From: Bacteroidia bacterium
GTDB taxonomy: Bacteria > Bacteroidota > Bacteroidia > Flavobacteriales > Flavobacteriaceae
DNA length: 55,204 nt
Assembly (NCBI GenBank): GCA_030427985.1
Contig: JAUIBH010000016.1
Span: 1 to 55,204 of the forward strand
Direction: 5' to 3'
The first letter of the stretch is position 1. Every line of letters begins with the position of its first letter. A program made the translations under genes and the position numbers. Shown here one piece after another: positions 17,526 to 27,683 of this stretch. The notes under the pieces were generated by a model that had not been told where the DNA came from, did no database searches, and saw nothing but the letters and a program-made list of their open reading frames with translations.

Positions 17526-18308
17526 TCATGAACCAGGAAAGTCTGCCTTGCGTTTTTCTAAAAAGGCCGATGTTCCTTCCTTGAAATCATCGGTGCCAAA
17601 ACAGTGGCCAAAGGCATCAATTTCCACGGCATAGCCATCAGCATCATACTTAAAACCAGCATTTACTGCTTTTATTGCCTGTTTTATGGCTACAGTGGAA
17701 TTATTCGATATCCTGCTAGCTATTTTAACACAGAGGGGCAATAATTCTTCTGGAGATACCACATGATTTACCAATCCATAGGCAAAGGCTTTATCCGCAT
17801 CAATCATATTTGCGGTCATAATCATTTCCATGGCTCTTCCTTTGCCAATAAGCTGAGGTAGACGCTGTGTTCCTCCGTAGCCGGGGATAACACCCAAGGA
17901 AACTTCAGGAAGTCCCATGCGCGCATTGCTGCTCGCCACCCGAAAATGGCAGGCCATGGCCAATTCTAAACCTCCACCCAAGGCAAAACCATTAATGGCT
18001 GCGATAACCGGTGTGGTAAGGCTTTCTATTAAGTTAAAGAGGTTTTTTTGGCCCATGGCCGACAGTTGTCGACCTTCCTTGACCGAAAAATGGGCAAACT
18101 CAGAAATATCAGCTCCTGCCACAAAGGATTTTTGGCCGCTTCCCGTAATGATGATCACTTTGGTTTCATCATCCTCATTTAATTCCTTGAAGGCCACATG
18201 AAGCTCATCAATCGTTTTTTTATTGAGGGCATTCATTTTCTCAGGCCGATCAATAGTGATGGTGGCAATGTTACTTTCCTCTTCTATGTAAATGTTTTCG
18301 TAGTCCAT
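17526..18308 (-). CDS. Enoyl-CoA hydratase/isomerase family protein
   Basis: This 260-residue crotonase-fold enzyme probably hydrates trans-2-enoyl-CoA in fatty-acid or amino-acid breakdown. The oxyanion-hole segments are present (VAGADISEF; NGFALGGGLELA), and both catalytic glutamates are kept: E115 (GGGLELAMAC) and E135 (GLPEVSLGVIPG). Length is that of a single-function hydratase. It follows the histidine kinase by 33 bases. No other beta-oxidation gene is nearby. Confidence 0.92.
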   Translation of the reverse strand: MDYENIYIEEESNIATITIDRPEKMNALNKKTIDELHVAFKELNEDDETKVIIITGSGQKSFVAGADISEFAHFSVKEGRQLSAMGQKNLFNLIESLTTPVIAAINGFALGGGLELAMACHFRVASSNARMGLPEVSLGVIPGYGGTQRLPQLIGKGRAMEMIMTANMIDADKAFAYGLVNHVVSPEELLPLCVKIASRISNNSTVAIKQAIKAVNAGFKYDADGYAVEIDAFGHCFGTDDFKEGTSAFLEKRKADFPGS

Positions 18309-18341
18309 GTGTACTTTTTTTGACAGATTTTAAGGTTGTCT

Positions 18342-19820
18342 CTATTCTTTTGGAAATCGTATGGTGAACACGGTTCCCTTTCCTTCTTTAGAAGTAAAAG
18401 TAATAGTTCCGCCATAGTTTTCCACGATGTTTTTTACCATACCAAGCCCAAGACCCGTACCACTTGATTTTGTGGTAAACTTGGGCTCAAACACCCGGTG
18501 CTTGAACTCGTCTGAAATTCCAATTCCATTGTCCGCTACCGAAATTTTAACTTGTTCTCCTTCTGTAGCCACAGTGACCAGAATACGTGGAGATTCTACT
18601 TCGGGAACGGCTTGTATGGCGTTTTTCACCAAGTTTGTAATTACACGGATAAGCTGGGTTCGGTCCAACTTGGCAATAATTTCTTCTTCATCGGCAATGA
18701 AATGGATGTAATCTTCATTGAAAATTTCCAAGGCCAGTTTTACAATTTTTACCACGTTCAAGGTCTCGTTCTGCTGTGCAGGCATGTTGGCAAAACTTGA
18801 GAAGGCCGTGGCAATGTTGCTCATGGTATCTATTTGCTGTATCAAGGTCTTTGAAAATTCTTTCATCTTAGTCTGGACGGCAGGGTCAGAGGGGTCAAAT
18901 TTGCGTTCAAAATTTTGAACAGTTAACCGCAGTGGGGTCAATGGGTTTTTAATTTCATGGGCAACCTGTTTGGCCATCTCCCGCCAAGCTTGTTCACGTT
19001 CGCTTCGGGCCAATTTTACCGCACTTTCCTCCAACTCATCAATCATTCGGTTGTAGGAATCGACCAATTTTCCAATTTCCTCGCTGGGGTTTTTAATATA
19101 AATCTTTTCATTTTGCAGGGTCAGGTTCGTCCGATTCATCTTATCGGAAACTGTCTGCAACGAACGGGTAATATATTTTGATATGAAATACGCCAAAAGA
19201 ATGGCTGAGAGCAACATGACCAGATACACGCCCCCCAATCGCATTAAAAACTCCTTTAGCTCATGGTTGTTAAAGGAGTTGTCCTCAAAATAAGGAAGGT
19301 TCATAATGCCAATGGGCTTAAACTTTGGGTCGTTGATATAGGTGTACGAAGCTTGGTAGTTATCCCCGGCGGCATGTTGTTCCTCCACATACCGTTTCTC
19401 TCCACTATCCCTCAGAAAATTGAGCACATTTGCATCTAAACAATTGGAAATGGAATCGGCCTCAAAACTGGGTCGTGAGCTTTTGATCAGATTTCCATCA
19501 AGATCATAGATATTGAAATTGACATTCTGAACATCAGCAATCTTATAGATCTCATCTTTAAAAATAAGACCCAGATTTTCCGCGGTCACGGGATAGGTAG
19601 TCTCCCTAAGCGTGTACGAAATACTTTGGATAACCTGTTCCTCTTTCCGCTCCAAACGGTTCTCATGGTAATCCCTTGCTTGTTCGTTGTATTGATAAAT
19701 GGTTACTCCTGCAATTAATACGGAAGCAATGACCACCAACAGAATCATGGTGAAAAAAATCCGGGATCGTAAAGAGAGTTTACTGAGCAAGCCTACCTGA
19801 TTTGAGATAAAATTACACAA
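18342..19820 (-). CDS. HAMP-domain sensor histidine kinase
   Basis: This 492-residue membrane kinase has two helices (about 21-42 and 195-214) bounding a periplasmic sensor of about 150 residues, a HAMP domain, a HisKA domain with H288 (QVAHEIKNPLTPLR), and an ATPase domain with NLVKNAIQ, DNGIG and GTGLGLGMVKN motifs. No cognate regulator is adjacent, so it is an orphan. No ATG precedes the first helix: an in-frame stop lies just before the TTG at 19820, with another TTG at 19790. The start is therefore non-ATG and uncertain. Confidence 0.88.
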   Translation of the reverse strand: MCNFISNQVGLLSKLSLRSRIFFTMILLVVIASVLIAGVTIYQYNEQARDYHENRLERKEEQVIQSISYTLRETTYPVTAENLGLIFKDEIYKIADVQNVNFNIYDLDGNLIKSSRPSFEADSISNCLDANVLNFLRDSGEKRYVEEQHAAGDNYQASYTYINDPKFKPIGIMNLPYFEDNSFNNHELKEFLMRLGGVYLVMLLSAILLAYFISKYITRSLQTVSDKMNRTNLTLQNEKIYIKNPSEEIGKLVDSYNRMIDELEESAVKLARSEREQAWREMAKQVAHEIKNPLTPLRLTVQNFERKFDPSDPAVQTKMKEFSKTLIQQIDTMSNIATAFSSFANMPAQQNETLNVVKIVKLALEIFNEDYIHFIADEEEIIAKLDRTQLIRVITNLVKNAIQAVPEVESPRILVTVATEGEQVKISVADNGIGISDEFKHRVFEPKFTTKSSGTGLGLGMVKNIVENYGGTITFTSKEGKGTVFTIRFPKE

Positions 19821-19846
19821 TTATCAAGCCAAATGGGACACAGGAG

Positions 19847-19918
19847 CAAGTTCAAGTTCAAATCTCAAGTTCAACAATAATTTAACTGAACTTGCGCTTG
19901 AGCTTGACACTTGAACTT
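19847..19918. repeat. AAGTTC-rich imperfect inverted repeat after hemJ
   Basis: Copies of CAAGTTCAA on the left face TTGAACTTG-like copies on the right, with the core TCAAGTTCAAC / TTAACTGAACTTG forming a stem over an AT loop. It starts right after the HemJ stop and fills most of the 99-base gap before the kinase. It may act as a transcript end or stabiliser; there is no clean T-run. Confidence 0.6.
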
Positions 19919-19919
19919 T

Positions 19920-20465
19920 TTACGCATCCGGATTCTTATCCTGTATGCGTTTGTACAGTCGAATGCCCAACATCAATAAAATGGCCAATACCCCTATTCC
20001 AATAATACCATAGATCCAATTGAACGCATTCTTGAGAATCACCAAAAACACAACGGCAAACAGAATGAGTGTGGCCACTTCATTCCATATCCGCATATAC
20101 CTGGAGGTGTAATTGACCTCATCACGCTGCAATTGTTTGAATATTTGGTGGCACTTCAAATGGTACCCGAACAAAAGCACTACAAAGGCGAGTTTAACGT
20201 GCATCCAAGGTTGTTGCAACCATCCGGGCATCAAAATCAACAACCATACCGCAAATATCGTACACAAAATCGCCGAGGGCCACGTGATGATGTACCACAA
20301 CCGTTTGGTCATCAATTTCAATTGCGCACTGAGGATTTCTTTATCCGGTGATGGTTTTTGGGTTGCCTCAATATGGTAAATGAACAGCCTGGGAATGTAG
20401 AACAACCCTGCAAACCAAGTTACCACAAAAATCAAATGCAACGATTTAATATACGCGTACAGCAA
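19920..20465 (-). CDS. hemJ: Protoporphyrinogen IX oxidase HemJ
   Basis: This 181-residue membrane protein has four to five helices and the HemJ/UPF0093 signature at the N-terminus (IKSLHLIFVVTWFAGLFYIPRLFIYH), with the conserved histidine of SLH and later LWYIITWPS and W-x-H-x-K (PWMHVKLAF). HemJ oxidises protoporphyrinogen IX to protoporphyrin IX, the step before HemH. An in-frame TAG lies 6 bases before the TTG at 20465, so the start must be TTG or the next CTG. It follows the VPS10-like gene by 19 bases. Confidence 0.9.
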   Translation of the reverse strand: MLYAYIKSLHLIFVVTWFAGLFYIPRLFIYHIEATQKPSPDKEILSAQLKLMTKRLWYIITWPSAILCTIFAVWLLILMPGWLQQPWMHVKLAFVVLLFGYHLKCHQIFKQLQRDEVNYTSRYMRIWNEVATLILFAVVFLVILKNAFNWIYGIIGIGVLAILLMLGIRLYKRIQDKNPDA

Positions 20466-20484
20466 TACTCTCTATTTTAAAATT

Positions 20485-23400
20485 CTACAGCCTGATAGCC
20501 CCGATGCCATTTTCCCAAAGCTTTTTGTTATAATTGGGAATGTCGGTGTTCATCAAAGTTAGGGCACGTTGCCGTAATCCCATCCATTGAGCATCCAATT
20601 CCTTTTTTCTATCCTTTGAAGGTTGATTGATTTTGGGCAATGCACTGTTGCTATGGTTTGCCATGAACAAATATTCGGCGGTAAACTTGTTGGGAAAGTT
20701 CTCCACATCGTCATAGGCCTGCGATTTTCGCTGCACCATATCTTCATCCCATGCCTTAAGCTTAGCCAAAAGTGTCTTCCCTTCCTCTTTAAGGGATTCA
20801 TTTTCCAAGTCCTCCAAAAGTTTCTTCAATTGTCCCTGAACTTTGAACAATGTATTTACTTTTTGGTGCATATCGGTGAGATTCGCTTCCACCTCGGTCA
20901 TAAAGGCATCGTGCTCTTTGTAATTTTCCGGTGTTACATCCACGTTTGGAGTAGGCACAATAGCACCTTGAACGGTGACTGTTTCCCCTTCAACTTTTAG
21001 ACGAATGGTATAGGTTCCGGGAGGGACTTTATGTCCCGTAAAATCTGCTTCAATATATACATTTGGAATTCCAGGGACAATTGGGGTCTTCAAATCCCAA
21101 ACAAAACGGTTCAATCCTTTATCAGTTCCCAAAACCGGTGCGGGAGGTGCACCCCCTCCATGATGTGGGACATATTCCTCATCTTTTTTGGAGGTAAAGC
21201 TGCGCACTACTTTTCCTTGATTGTTCAAAATGTCCATGGTGATTTCCGTACTGTCCATCGCCTTGGGCAAGTTATAGTAGATCACCATACCATTGGCCGG
21301 GTTTACCCCTTCATAAGGATGGGTTCCTTTAATCTCGCTTGAACTGCTGTTGAGTGGACTCCCCCAAAAACCATAAACGGCATTTTCGGGTGAAAAAAGT
21401 TTCAACGCATTTGTATTTGCATTGGAAGTGTATTGTGACAGTGTAGTGATATTATCAAGAATCCAAAAGGAGCGCCCAGATGTGGCCACAATCAAATCCC
21501 CTTTATGCACCCTCAAATCAGTGATAGGCGTTTTGGGTAAATTCAATTGCAAGGGCTCCCAATTTTTACCATCGTTCCAAGAAATATAAAGCCCTTTTTC
21601 CGTACCTGCATAAAGAAGACCTTTGCGTTCCTGATCTTCGCGAACCACTCGGGTAAATGAACCATAGGGAATTCCAGCACTGATATTCGTCCACGTTTTT
21701 CCATAATCCGTGCTCTTGTACAAAGCAGGGGTATGGTCATTGAATTTATAACGAGTTGTAGCAATATACACCGTGGCAGGGTCGTGTGGCGATACCTCAA
21801 TAGCATTGACCAGGCACTCCTGTAATCCTTTTGGGGTGATATTTTCCCAAGTCTCACCTCCATTTTTAGTCACATGGACCAAACCATCATCACTTCCTGT
21901 GTACAAAACCCCTTTTTCATGAGGCGATTCAATGATGTAAGCTAAAGTGCCGTAGTTTTCAGCGCCTACGGCCTCATTGGTATAAGGCCCGCCTCCTTTT
22001 CCCTGAAGCGCATCTTGGTCACGAGTAAGGTCGGGGGAGATTTCCTCCCAAGTCATTCCATTATCTCTGGTACGAAGTACCAACTGTGCGCCGTGATAAA
22101 ACGTTCCGGGTTCGTGTTTGGACCAGATGATGGGCGCATTCCAGTTGTAGAGGTATTTCATGTCGCGTGCATCGCGACCCAAATATTGAATGGGTGCTGC
22201 CATGACATTGGTGGACATTTTCGATTCCATATCCAACAATTCAATAGTTCCCAAATAACTGCCACCCATCACATAGCGTGGATTATCCGGGTCGAAGCCT
22301 AAAAAGGCACTTTCGCCACCTGCGGAATAATGCCAATCTTCTTGATTGATGCTCCATCGCCCTACAGAAAGACTTGCAATTTTAACCGAAGTGTTATCCT
22401 GCTGTCCTCCATAAATATTGTATGGGAAAAGGTTATCGGTATTGATGCGGTAAAATTGTGCTGTGGGCATATTTTCTTGAAGTGTCCAGTTCTCACCATA
22501 ATTGAAGGTGATGGTGGCCCCGCCATCATCGGCCATGACCATGTTTTTGGAATCCTTCGGATTGATCCAAAGATCATGGGTGTCCCCGTGCGGCACCTCA
22601 ATGGTCTCCCATGTTTTTCCACCGTCTTCAGACCGAAACATTTCAGCACTCAACACATAGACAGTATCCTCATCATTGGGGTCTGCAAATACTTCAATAT
22701 AATACCAAGCACGTTGCACCAAACGATTATCGCCGCTAACCATACTCCAGGTTTTTCCAGCGTCGTTGGACACAAAAAGCCCGCCTTTATCCGCATTGGA
22801 ATCGCTTTCAATCAGCGCATATACCTTATTGGAATTGGCAGGGCTGACAGCAATCCCCATTTTTCCTTTTTCTTTGGGAAGCCCTTCGGTCATTTCGGTC
22901 CATGTATCGCCTCCATCAGAACTTTTGTAGAGTCCACTGCCTTCCCCTCCACTGATTACGATATTGGGTTTACGTTGATGTTCCCACATAGCGGCGTACA
23001 ATACCAAAGGATTTTGGGCATCCATGGACAGTTCCACAGCTCCAGTACCTTCATCCACAAAAAGAATGTTCTCCCAAGTCTTGCCCCCATCGGTGGAGCG
23101 ATACACGCCTCGTTCCTTATTGGGTCCGTACAGTGCCCCTTGGGCAGCGACATACACAATATCTGGGTTGGTTGGGTGAATAACGATTCGGGAAATATGC
23201 TGTGTTTTTTCCAAGCCGAGTTTGATCCAGGTCTTACCCGCGTCATTGGATTTGTACACTCCATCTCCGTAGGAGGTCATCACCCCTCGAGGTGCATGCT
23301 CTCCCATACCACAATAGATGATGTTCGGACTTGATTCCGACACAGCCACCGCTCCTACGGAGCCCATTTCAAAAAAGCCATCGGAAATGTTGTCCCAACG

Positions 23401-23613
23401 TTGTCCGGCATTGGTGGTTTTCCAAAGTCCTCCTCCAGTGGTGCCCATGTAATAGGTCAATGGGTCACCCACTACACCACTTGCCGTTACGGAACGCCCA
23501 CCCCGAAACGGGCCGATATTCCTAAACTTCATGGGTTTAAAATACTCGTTTGCGGTCTGGGAAAAGGCCAAAGTTCCGCAGAGTGCACACAGTAGAAAGA
23601 ATCCTTTTTTCAT
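20485..23613 (-). CDS. Exported VPS10/BNR Asp-box beta-propeller protein (copy 2)
   Basis: This 1042-residue secreted protein has a signal peptide ([19 protein letters not shown]); the start at 23613 is preferred to one 12 bases upstream. It has many Asp-box turns of the form S-x-D-x-G-x-T-W ([40 protein letters not shown]), giving two stacked propellers as in sortilin/VPS10 proteins. It ends in an Ig-like then helical tail (about 880-1042). Such proteins are often labelled glycosyl hydrolases, but no sialidase active site is evident. A paralogue lies 18 bases upstream. Confidence 0.88.
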   Translation of the reverse strand: MKKGFFLLCALCGTLAFSQTANEYFKPMKFRNIGPFRGGRSVTASGVVGDPLTYYMGTTGGGLWKTTNAGQRWDNISDGFFEMGSVGAVAVSESSPNIIYCGMGEHAPRGVMTSYGDGVYKSNDAGKTWIKLGLEKTQHISRIVIHPTNPDIVYVAAQGALYGPNKERGVYRSTDGGKTWENILFVDEGTGAVELSMDAQNPLVLYAAMWEHQRKPNIVISGGEGSGLYKSSDGGDTWTEMTEGLPKEKGKMGIAVSPANSNKVYALIESDSNADKGGLFVSNDAGKTWSMVSGDNRLVQRAWYYIEVFADPNDEDTVYVLSAEMFRSEDGGKTWETIEVPHGDTHDLWINPKDSKNMVMADDGGATITFNYGENWTLQENMPTAQFYRINTDNLFPYNIYGGQQDNTSVKIASLSVGRWSINQEDWHYSAGGESAFLGFDPDNPRYVMGGSYLGTIELLDMESKMSTNVMAAPIQYLGRDARDMKYLYNWNAPIIWSKHEPGTFYHGAQLVLRTRDNGMTWEEISPDLTRDQDALQGKGGGPYTNEAVGAENYGTLAYIIESPHEKGVLYTGSDDGLVHVTKNGGETWENITPKGLQECLVNAIEVSPHDPATVYIATTRYKFNDHTPALYKSTDYGKTWTNISAGIPYGSFTRVVREDQERKGLLYAGTEKGLYISWNDGKNWEPLQLNLPKTPITDLRVHKGDLIVATSGRSFWILDNITTLSQYTSNANTNALKLFSPENAVYGFWGSPLNSSSSEIKGTHPYEGVNPANGMVIYYNLPKAMDSTEITMDILNNQGKVVRSFTSKKDEEYVPHHGGGAPPAPVLGTDKGLNRFVWDLKTPIVPGIPNVYIEADFTGHKVPPGTYTIRLKVEGETVTVQGAIVPTPNVDVTPENYKEHDAFMTEVEANLTDMHQKVNTLFKVQGQLKKLLEDLENESLKEEGKTLLAKLKAWDEDMVQRKSQAYDDVENFPNKFTAEYLFMANHSNSALPKINQPSKDRKKELDAQWMGLRQRALTLMNTDIPNYNKKLWENGIGAIRL

Positions 23614-23631
23614 GATTGAAACCATTTAACC

Positions 23632-26600
23632 TTAATCCTCAATACTCAAATACTCCAATCCCAAACTGTTGAACTCATCATTGAATGCTTGGATTTCTTC
23701 ATCTACTAAAGCGTCAAAAGCCGTCAATTGGGTTCTTATTTTGCCAGAAAGCTCATTTTTCACCGCGATGTCTTGTTCCGTTGGCGGAAAATCGTCAATA
23801 GAAACCAAACTGTTCAAATGCGCCAATTTGTTCGTCAAACGAATGGGGAAGTTCAAAGGGTCTTGGTTACTTCGGTTCTTGGTTTGATAGAGTGCCTTTT
23901 CAATCTCACCGAATTCTTCTTTCATCTTTTTGGCTTTTTCCACCAAAGCCTTGGTAGCTTCATTGTCTTTGTACTTTTTGATGAATTCGTCCAATTTACC
24001 ATTGATATTCCTGATTTTTTGAATGGACTTGTGCGCTTTGTCAACAGTTTCATTGATATCTGAAATGAAATCGAACTGTTTTTGCATATCCCCCACAGAG
24101 ACCTCAGCTCTTGGATCAGGAAGAATTTTAAAGTCTTGGGATTGATTGCTTCCATTTACATTCAAATGGACTTTATAGGAACCGGGAACCGCTTTGGCTC
24201 CATCCAAATTGGCCCACCATAAAATCATTCCATCCAATAGTTTGGCACCTTTGCCACGGGTATCCCAAATGTGGGTGTTCCCTCCTTTTTTCACGGTCAG
24301 TTTTTTGTCCTTTTCGGCTGCTTTGTTGCTGTACGAAGCCAAGGTATCCCCAGACATCGACGTGTACGTAAGTACAATACTATCCTTTTCAGCAACATCC
24401 TTAAGGTAAAAATGGGTCACCACACCATTGGGATGGTTTTGACCTTCGGTAAGTGAAGGCTTTTGCGCCGCCGTTCCTTTGGTACGATAGCTATCTTTTG
24501 GATGGTACAAAATGGCATCTGCCGATTTTTTAGCCGCATCCAACTGGTGCAAAACGGTTAGGTCGTCTATGATGTACAAGCTTCTACCCTGAGTGGCCAC
24601 AATCAAATTATCATCTTTAATGGCCAAATCGGTAATAGGAACAATGGGCAAATTCATCTGGAACTTTTCCCAGCTTTGTCCATCGTTGAAAGAAATGTAC
24701 ATCCCTGTTTCCGTTCCGGCATACAACAATCCTTTTCTTTTAGGATCCTCACGCACCACTCTTGTAAAATGCTCATCTTCGATACCGTTGGTAATCTTGG
24801 TCCATGTTTTTCCGTAATCGGTGGTCTTGTACAAATAGGGGGCGAAATCACCCAATTTGTATCGCGTAGCGGCAACATAACAGGTGCCTTCATCAAAAGC
24901 GGAAGGTTCCACACTGTTGATCATGTTCCACTCGGGCATATTGGGTGGGGTAACATTTTCCCAAGTTTCTCCGCCATCCTTGGTCACATGGATTAAACCA
25001 TCATCACTACCTACCCAAAGCAAGCCTTCTTTTAAAGGGCTTTCGTTAGCGGCGAAAATGGTGCAGTAGTATTCCACACTGGTATTATCTTGAGTAATGG
25101 GTCCTCCACTGGACACCAACTTTGTTGGATCGTTTCGGGTCAAGTCATCACTGAGCAATTCCCAACTCTGACCTTCATTGGTGCTCATGTGCACATGGTT
25201 GGAGAAGGTATACAACTTTTTTGGGTCATGTTTACTGAAAATGATGGGGAAATTCCATTGAAAACGGTATTTCATCCCTTCAGCGCCATAGCCCATTGGG
25301 TTGTCTGGCCAAACATTAATACCTCTTACCGTATTGGTTTCATGATTGACCCTGGTCAAAAATCCGCCATAACTTCCTCCATAAACGATATCATCATTGG
25401 CAGGGTCTACTGCAATATGTGCTGATTCACCTCCGGCGGTTTCTTCCCAATCATCCTCTCCGATGGAGCCATCATCACTCCTGTGGTTGATACGCAAGGT
25501 TGAATTATCCTGTTGGGCCACATAAATGCGATAGGGAAAAGCATTGTCTGTAGTGACACGATAAAATTGTGCTGTGGGCTGATTGTAATAGGTGCTCCAG
25601 GTTTCACCACCATCATAACTGATTTGGGCACCACCATCATCTCCCATGATCATGCGTTGCGAATTTTCAGGAGCAATCCATAAATCATGGTGGTCGCCGT
25701 GTGGAGCATTGAAGGTGCTGAACGTTTTTCCGCCATCGGTACTTTTGTGATACGCAACGTTAAGGACATACACCACATCTTCATCTTCGGTATCCGCATA
25801 GACACGGGTATAGTACCATGCACGCTGACGGATTTTGCGTTCCTCATTGACCAAGGTCCATTTTTTTCCGCCATCTTCAGAGCGATATAAGCCTCCTTTT
25901 TCCTTGTTTTCCACAATGGCCCAAACCCTGTTACTATTTTTGGGTGAAACGGATACCCCGATGATACCCAAGGTGTCTTTTGGGAAACCTTCATTCTTTG
26001 AAATTTCGGTCCAAGTTTCACCACTGTCAGTACTTTTCCAAAGTGCGGAGCCATCACCTCCACTACTTAAACTATAGGGGGTTCGTTGTACCCTCCAGGT
26101 GGCTGCATATAAAATTCTGGGGTTATTGGGGTCAAATGTCAGGTCTACCGCTCCTGCTTGGTCGTTTACAAAAAGTACCTGTTTCCATGACTTTCCACCA
26201 TCGGTACTTTTATAGACCCCTCTTTCCTTGGTGGGTTTGTAGATGTCACCAAGAACTGCGGCATAAACGGTGTTATAATCGGTTGGATGCACCCGTATTC
26301 TGGGTACGTGTCTGCTTTTCTCAAGTCCAGCTTCCTGCCAAGTGGCTCCGCCATCCTCGGTTTTCCAAACCCCATAGCCACTGGATACGTTTCCGCGAAC
26401 AGTCACCTCTCCTCCACCAACATAAATGACATTGGGGTCGCTTTGTGCTACTTCAACAGCACCGATACTTCCGCCAAAATAACCATCGGAAATATTACTC
26501 CAAGTACGACCTCCGTTGGTGGTTTTCCAAACACCACCACCAGTGGCTCCAAAATAGAACAAGTTGGGTTCTCCGGGTACTCCGGTCACTGCTGCGGAAC

Positions 26601-26766
26601 GTCCGCCACGAAACGGACCTATTTGTCTATATTCCAAGCTGGAATAAAGCTCTTTTGGATATTCGGGAGCGGTTTGGGTTTTCTTTTTTCGTTGGGATTG
26701 AACTGGGGCAATGCATAATGCTGCGGTAAGCACAAGCATACCGATTTTGAGAAAGCTAGTCTTCAT
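23632..26766 (-). CDS. Exported VPS10/BNR Asp-box beta-propeller protein (copy 1)
   Basis: This 1044-residue exported protein is a tandem paralogue of the next gene. It has a signal peptide (about 1-24, ending VQSQ), the shared opening [17 protein letters not shown], repeated Asp boxes (TEDGGATW, STDGGKSW, STDSGETW, SEDGGKKW, TTDYGKTW) and a helical C-terminal tail. Conservation between copies is highest in the propellers and lowest in the tails, which suggests diverged binding partners. The promoter element is at 26793-26800. Function is unknown; protein or glycan binding or peptidase-associated scaffolding is possible. Confidence 0.88.
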   Translation of the reverse strand: MKTSFLKIGMLVLTAALCIAPVQSQRKKKTQTAPEYPKELYSSLEYRQIGPFRGGRSAAVTGVPGEPNLFYFGATGGGVWKTTNGGRTWSNISDGYFGGSIGAVEVAQSDPNVIYVGGGEVTVRGNVSSGYGVWKTEDGGATWQEAGLEKSRHVPRIRVHPTDYNTVYAAVLGDIYKPTKERGVYKSTDGGKSWKQVLFVNDQAGAVDLTFDPNNPRILYAATWRVQRTPYSLSSGGDGSALWKSTDSGETWTEISKNEGFPKDTLGIIGVSVSPKNSNRVWAIVENKEKGGLYRSEDGGKKWTLVNEERKIRQRAWYYTRVYADTEDEDVVYVLNVAYHKSTDGGKTFSTFNAPHGDHHDLWIAPENSQRMIMGDDGGAQISYDGGETWSTYYNQPTAQFYRVTTDNAFPYRIYVAQQDNSTLRINHRSDDGSIGEDDWEETAGGESAHIAVDPANDDIVYGGSYGGFLTRVNHETNTVRGINVWPDNPMGYGAEGMKYRFQWNFPIIFSKHDPKKLYTFSNHVHMSTNEGQSWELLSDDLTRNDPTKLVSSGGPITQDNTSVEYYCTIFAANESPLKEGLLWVGSDDGLIHVTKDGGETWENVTPPNMPEWNMINSVEPSAFDEGTCYVAATRYKLGDFAPYLYKTTDYGKTWTKITNGIEDEHFTRVVREDPKRKGLLYAGTETGMYISFNDGQSWEKFQMNLPIVPITDLAIKDDNLIVATQGRSLYIIDDLTVLHQLDAAKKSADAILYHPKDSYRTKGTAAQKPSLTEGQNHPNGVVTHFYLKDVAEKDSIVLTYTSMSGDTLASYSNKAAEKDKKLTVKKGGNTHIWDTRGKGAKLLDGMILWWANLDGAKAVPGSYKVHLNVNGSNQSQDFKILPDPRAEVSVGDMQKQFDFISDINETVDKAHKSIQKIRNINGKLDEFIKKYKDNEATKALVEKAKKMKEEFGEIEKALYQTKNRSNQDPLNFPIRLTNKLAHLNSLVSIDDFPPTEQDIAVKNELSGKIRTQLTAFDALVDEEIQAFNDEFNSLGLEYLSIED

Positions 26767-26792
26767 TTTTAAAGTGTTGAATTAGTCGGCCT

Positions 26793-26800
26793 TAAATGTA
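26793..26800 (-). promoter_or_regulatory. -7-like element for the VPS10 pair
   Basis: The reverse strand reads TACATTTA, one base from TAnnTTTG, 26 bases before the ATG at 26766. Confidence 0.35.
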
Positions 26801-26871
26801 ATGAAAATGGGAGAAAAAAGATTATCAATATTTTGTACTTTAATCACCCAGTAAAATATTTGTACCATACC

Positions 26872-27666
26872 ATGCAAAATTATTTGAAGCTCCTAATCCT
26901 TGTCATTGCCCTTGCAACTGCCTGTAAAAACAAGCCTAAAAATGAAGATGGCCCTAAAATGGCCGAAACGCCCGAAAAGGTCACTTCAGAATGGAAGTAT
27001 CTTTTTGATGGAACCAGTTTAGAAGGTTGGCGTGGTTACAATATGGATTCGCTTCCTCCAGGATGGACCATAAAGGACAGTACGCTCACTTTTGACACTG
27101 AATTGGGTCTGGAACAGGATTATACCGGCGGAAAGGACATTCTCTACGGAGCGGAGGAGTTTGACAATTTTGAGCTCTACTTGGAATGGAAAATCCCCGA
27201 AGGTGGAAACAGTGGTATTCTGTACCATGTGAAGGAGGGTTATGATGGCCCTCCGGAAGTAGCTCCAGAATATCAGCTTATTGATGATGAAAACTATGCC
27301 AATATCCATAATCTCGTAGGATATAACTCCCAATTTGGTGCAGAGCACCCTGAGTTGCTTCAAGATTGGCAGAAAACAGGAGCGGATTATGCCATGCACG
27401 TAGCTGATGAATCCCAAAAACAACTGAATCCGGTAATGGAGTGGAACTCTTCCAAAATCGTTTTTACCCCTGAAAAAGTAGAGCACTGGCTCAATGGCAA
27501 AAAATTATTGGAATTTGTGCCTTGGTCCGAAGATTGGAATGCCAAAAAGAATTCCGGGAAATGGGACAATGCCCCGGATTATGGCAAGTTCAAAACAGGG
27601 TATATTGCCCTGCAGGACCACTCCAGCCCCATATGGTTCCGCAATATTAAAATCAAAAAACTATAA
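26872..27666 (+). CDS. DUF1080 (3-keto-disaccharide hydrolase) lipoprotein
   Basis: This 264-residue lipoprotein has a signal MQNYLKLLILVIALATAC with lipid-modified Cys18, which fixes the ATG at 26872. The DUF1080 concanavalin-like fold is recognised from LFDGTSLEGWRGYN, WKIPEGGNSGILYHV, PEYQLIDDENY, HWLNGKKLLEF and the C-terminal GYIALQDHSSPIWFRNIKIK. Members hydrolyse or lyse 3-keto-glycosides made by Gfo/Idh/MocA oxidases. Such an oxidoreductase follows after 17 bases, so a two-step keto-sugar route is plausible. Confidence 0.9.
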   Translation: MQNYLKLLILVIALATACKNKPKNEDGPKMAETPEKVTSEWKYLFDGTSLEGWRGYNMDSLPPGWTIKDSTLTFDTELGLEQDYTGGKDILYGAEEFDNFELYLEWKIPEGGNSGILYHVKEGYDGPPEVAPEYQLIDDENYANIHNLVGYNSQFGAEHPELLQDWQKTGADYAMHVADESQKQLNPVMEWNSSKIVFTPEKVEHWLNGKKLLEFVPWSEDWNAKKNSGKWDNAPDYGKFKTGYIALQDHSSPIWFRNIKIKKL

Positions 27667-27683
27667 CTGACTAACAACAAAGC

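Noticed and set aside
22330..23334. 334-codon plus-strand open frame inside the copy-2 propeller gene
   Set aside because: It is antisense to Asp-box repeats, has no recognisable domain or signal, and the minus-strand protein is clearly real.
26287..26718. Plus-strand open frames opposite the copy-1 propeller gene
   Set aside because: Their composition is that of reversed glycine/threonine-rich coding DNA; no start context or motif.
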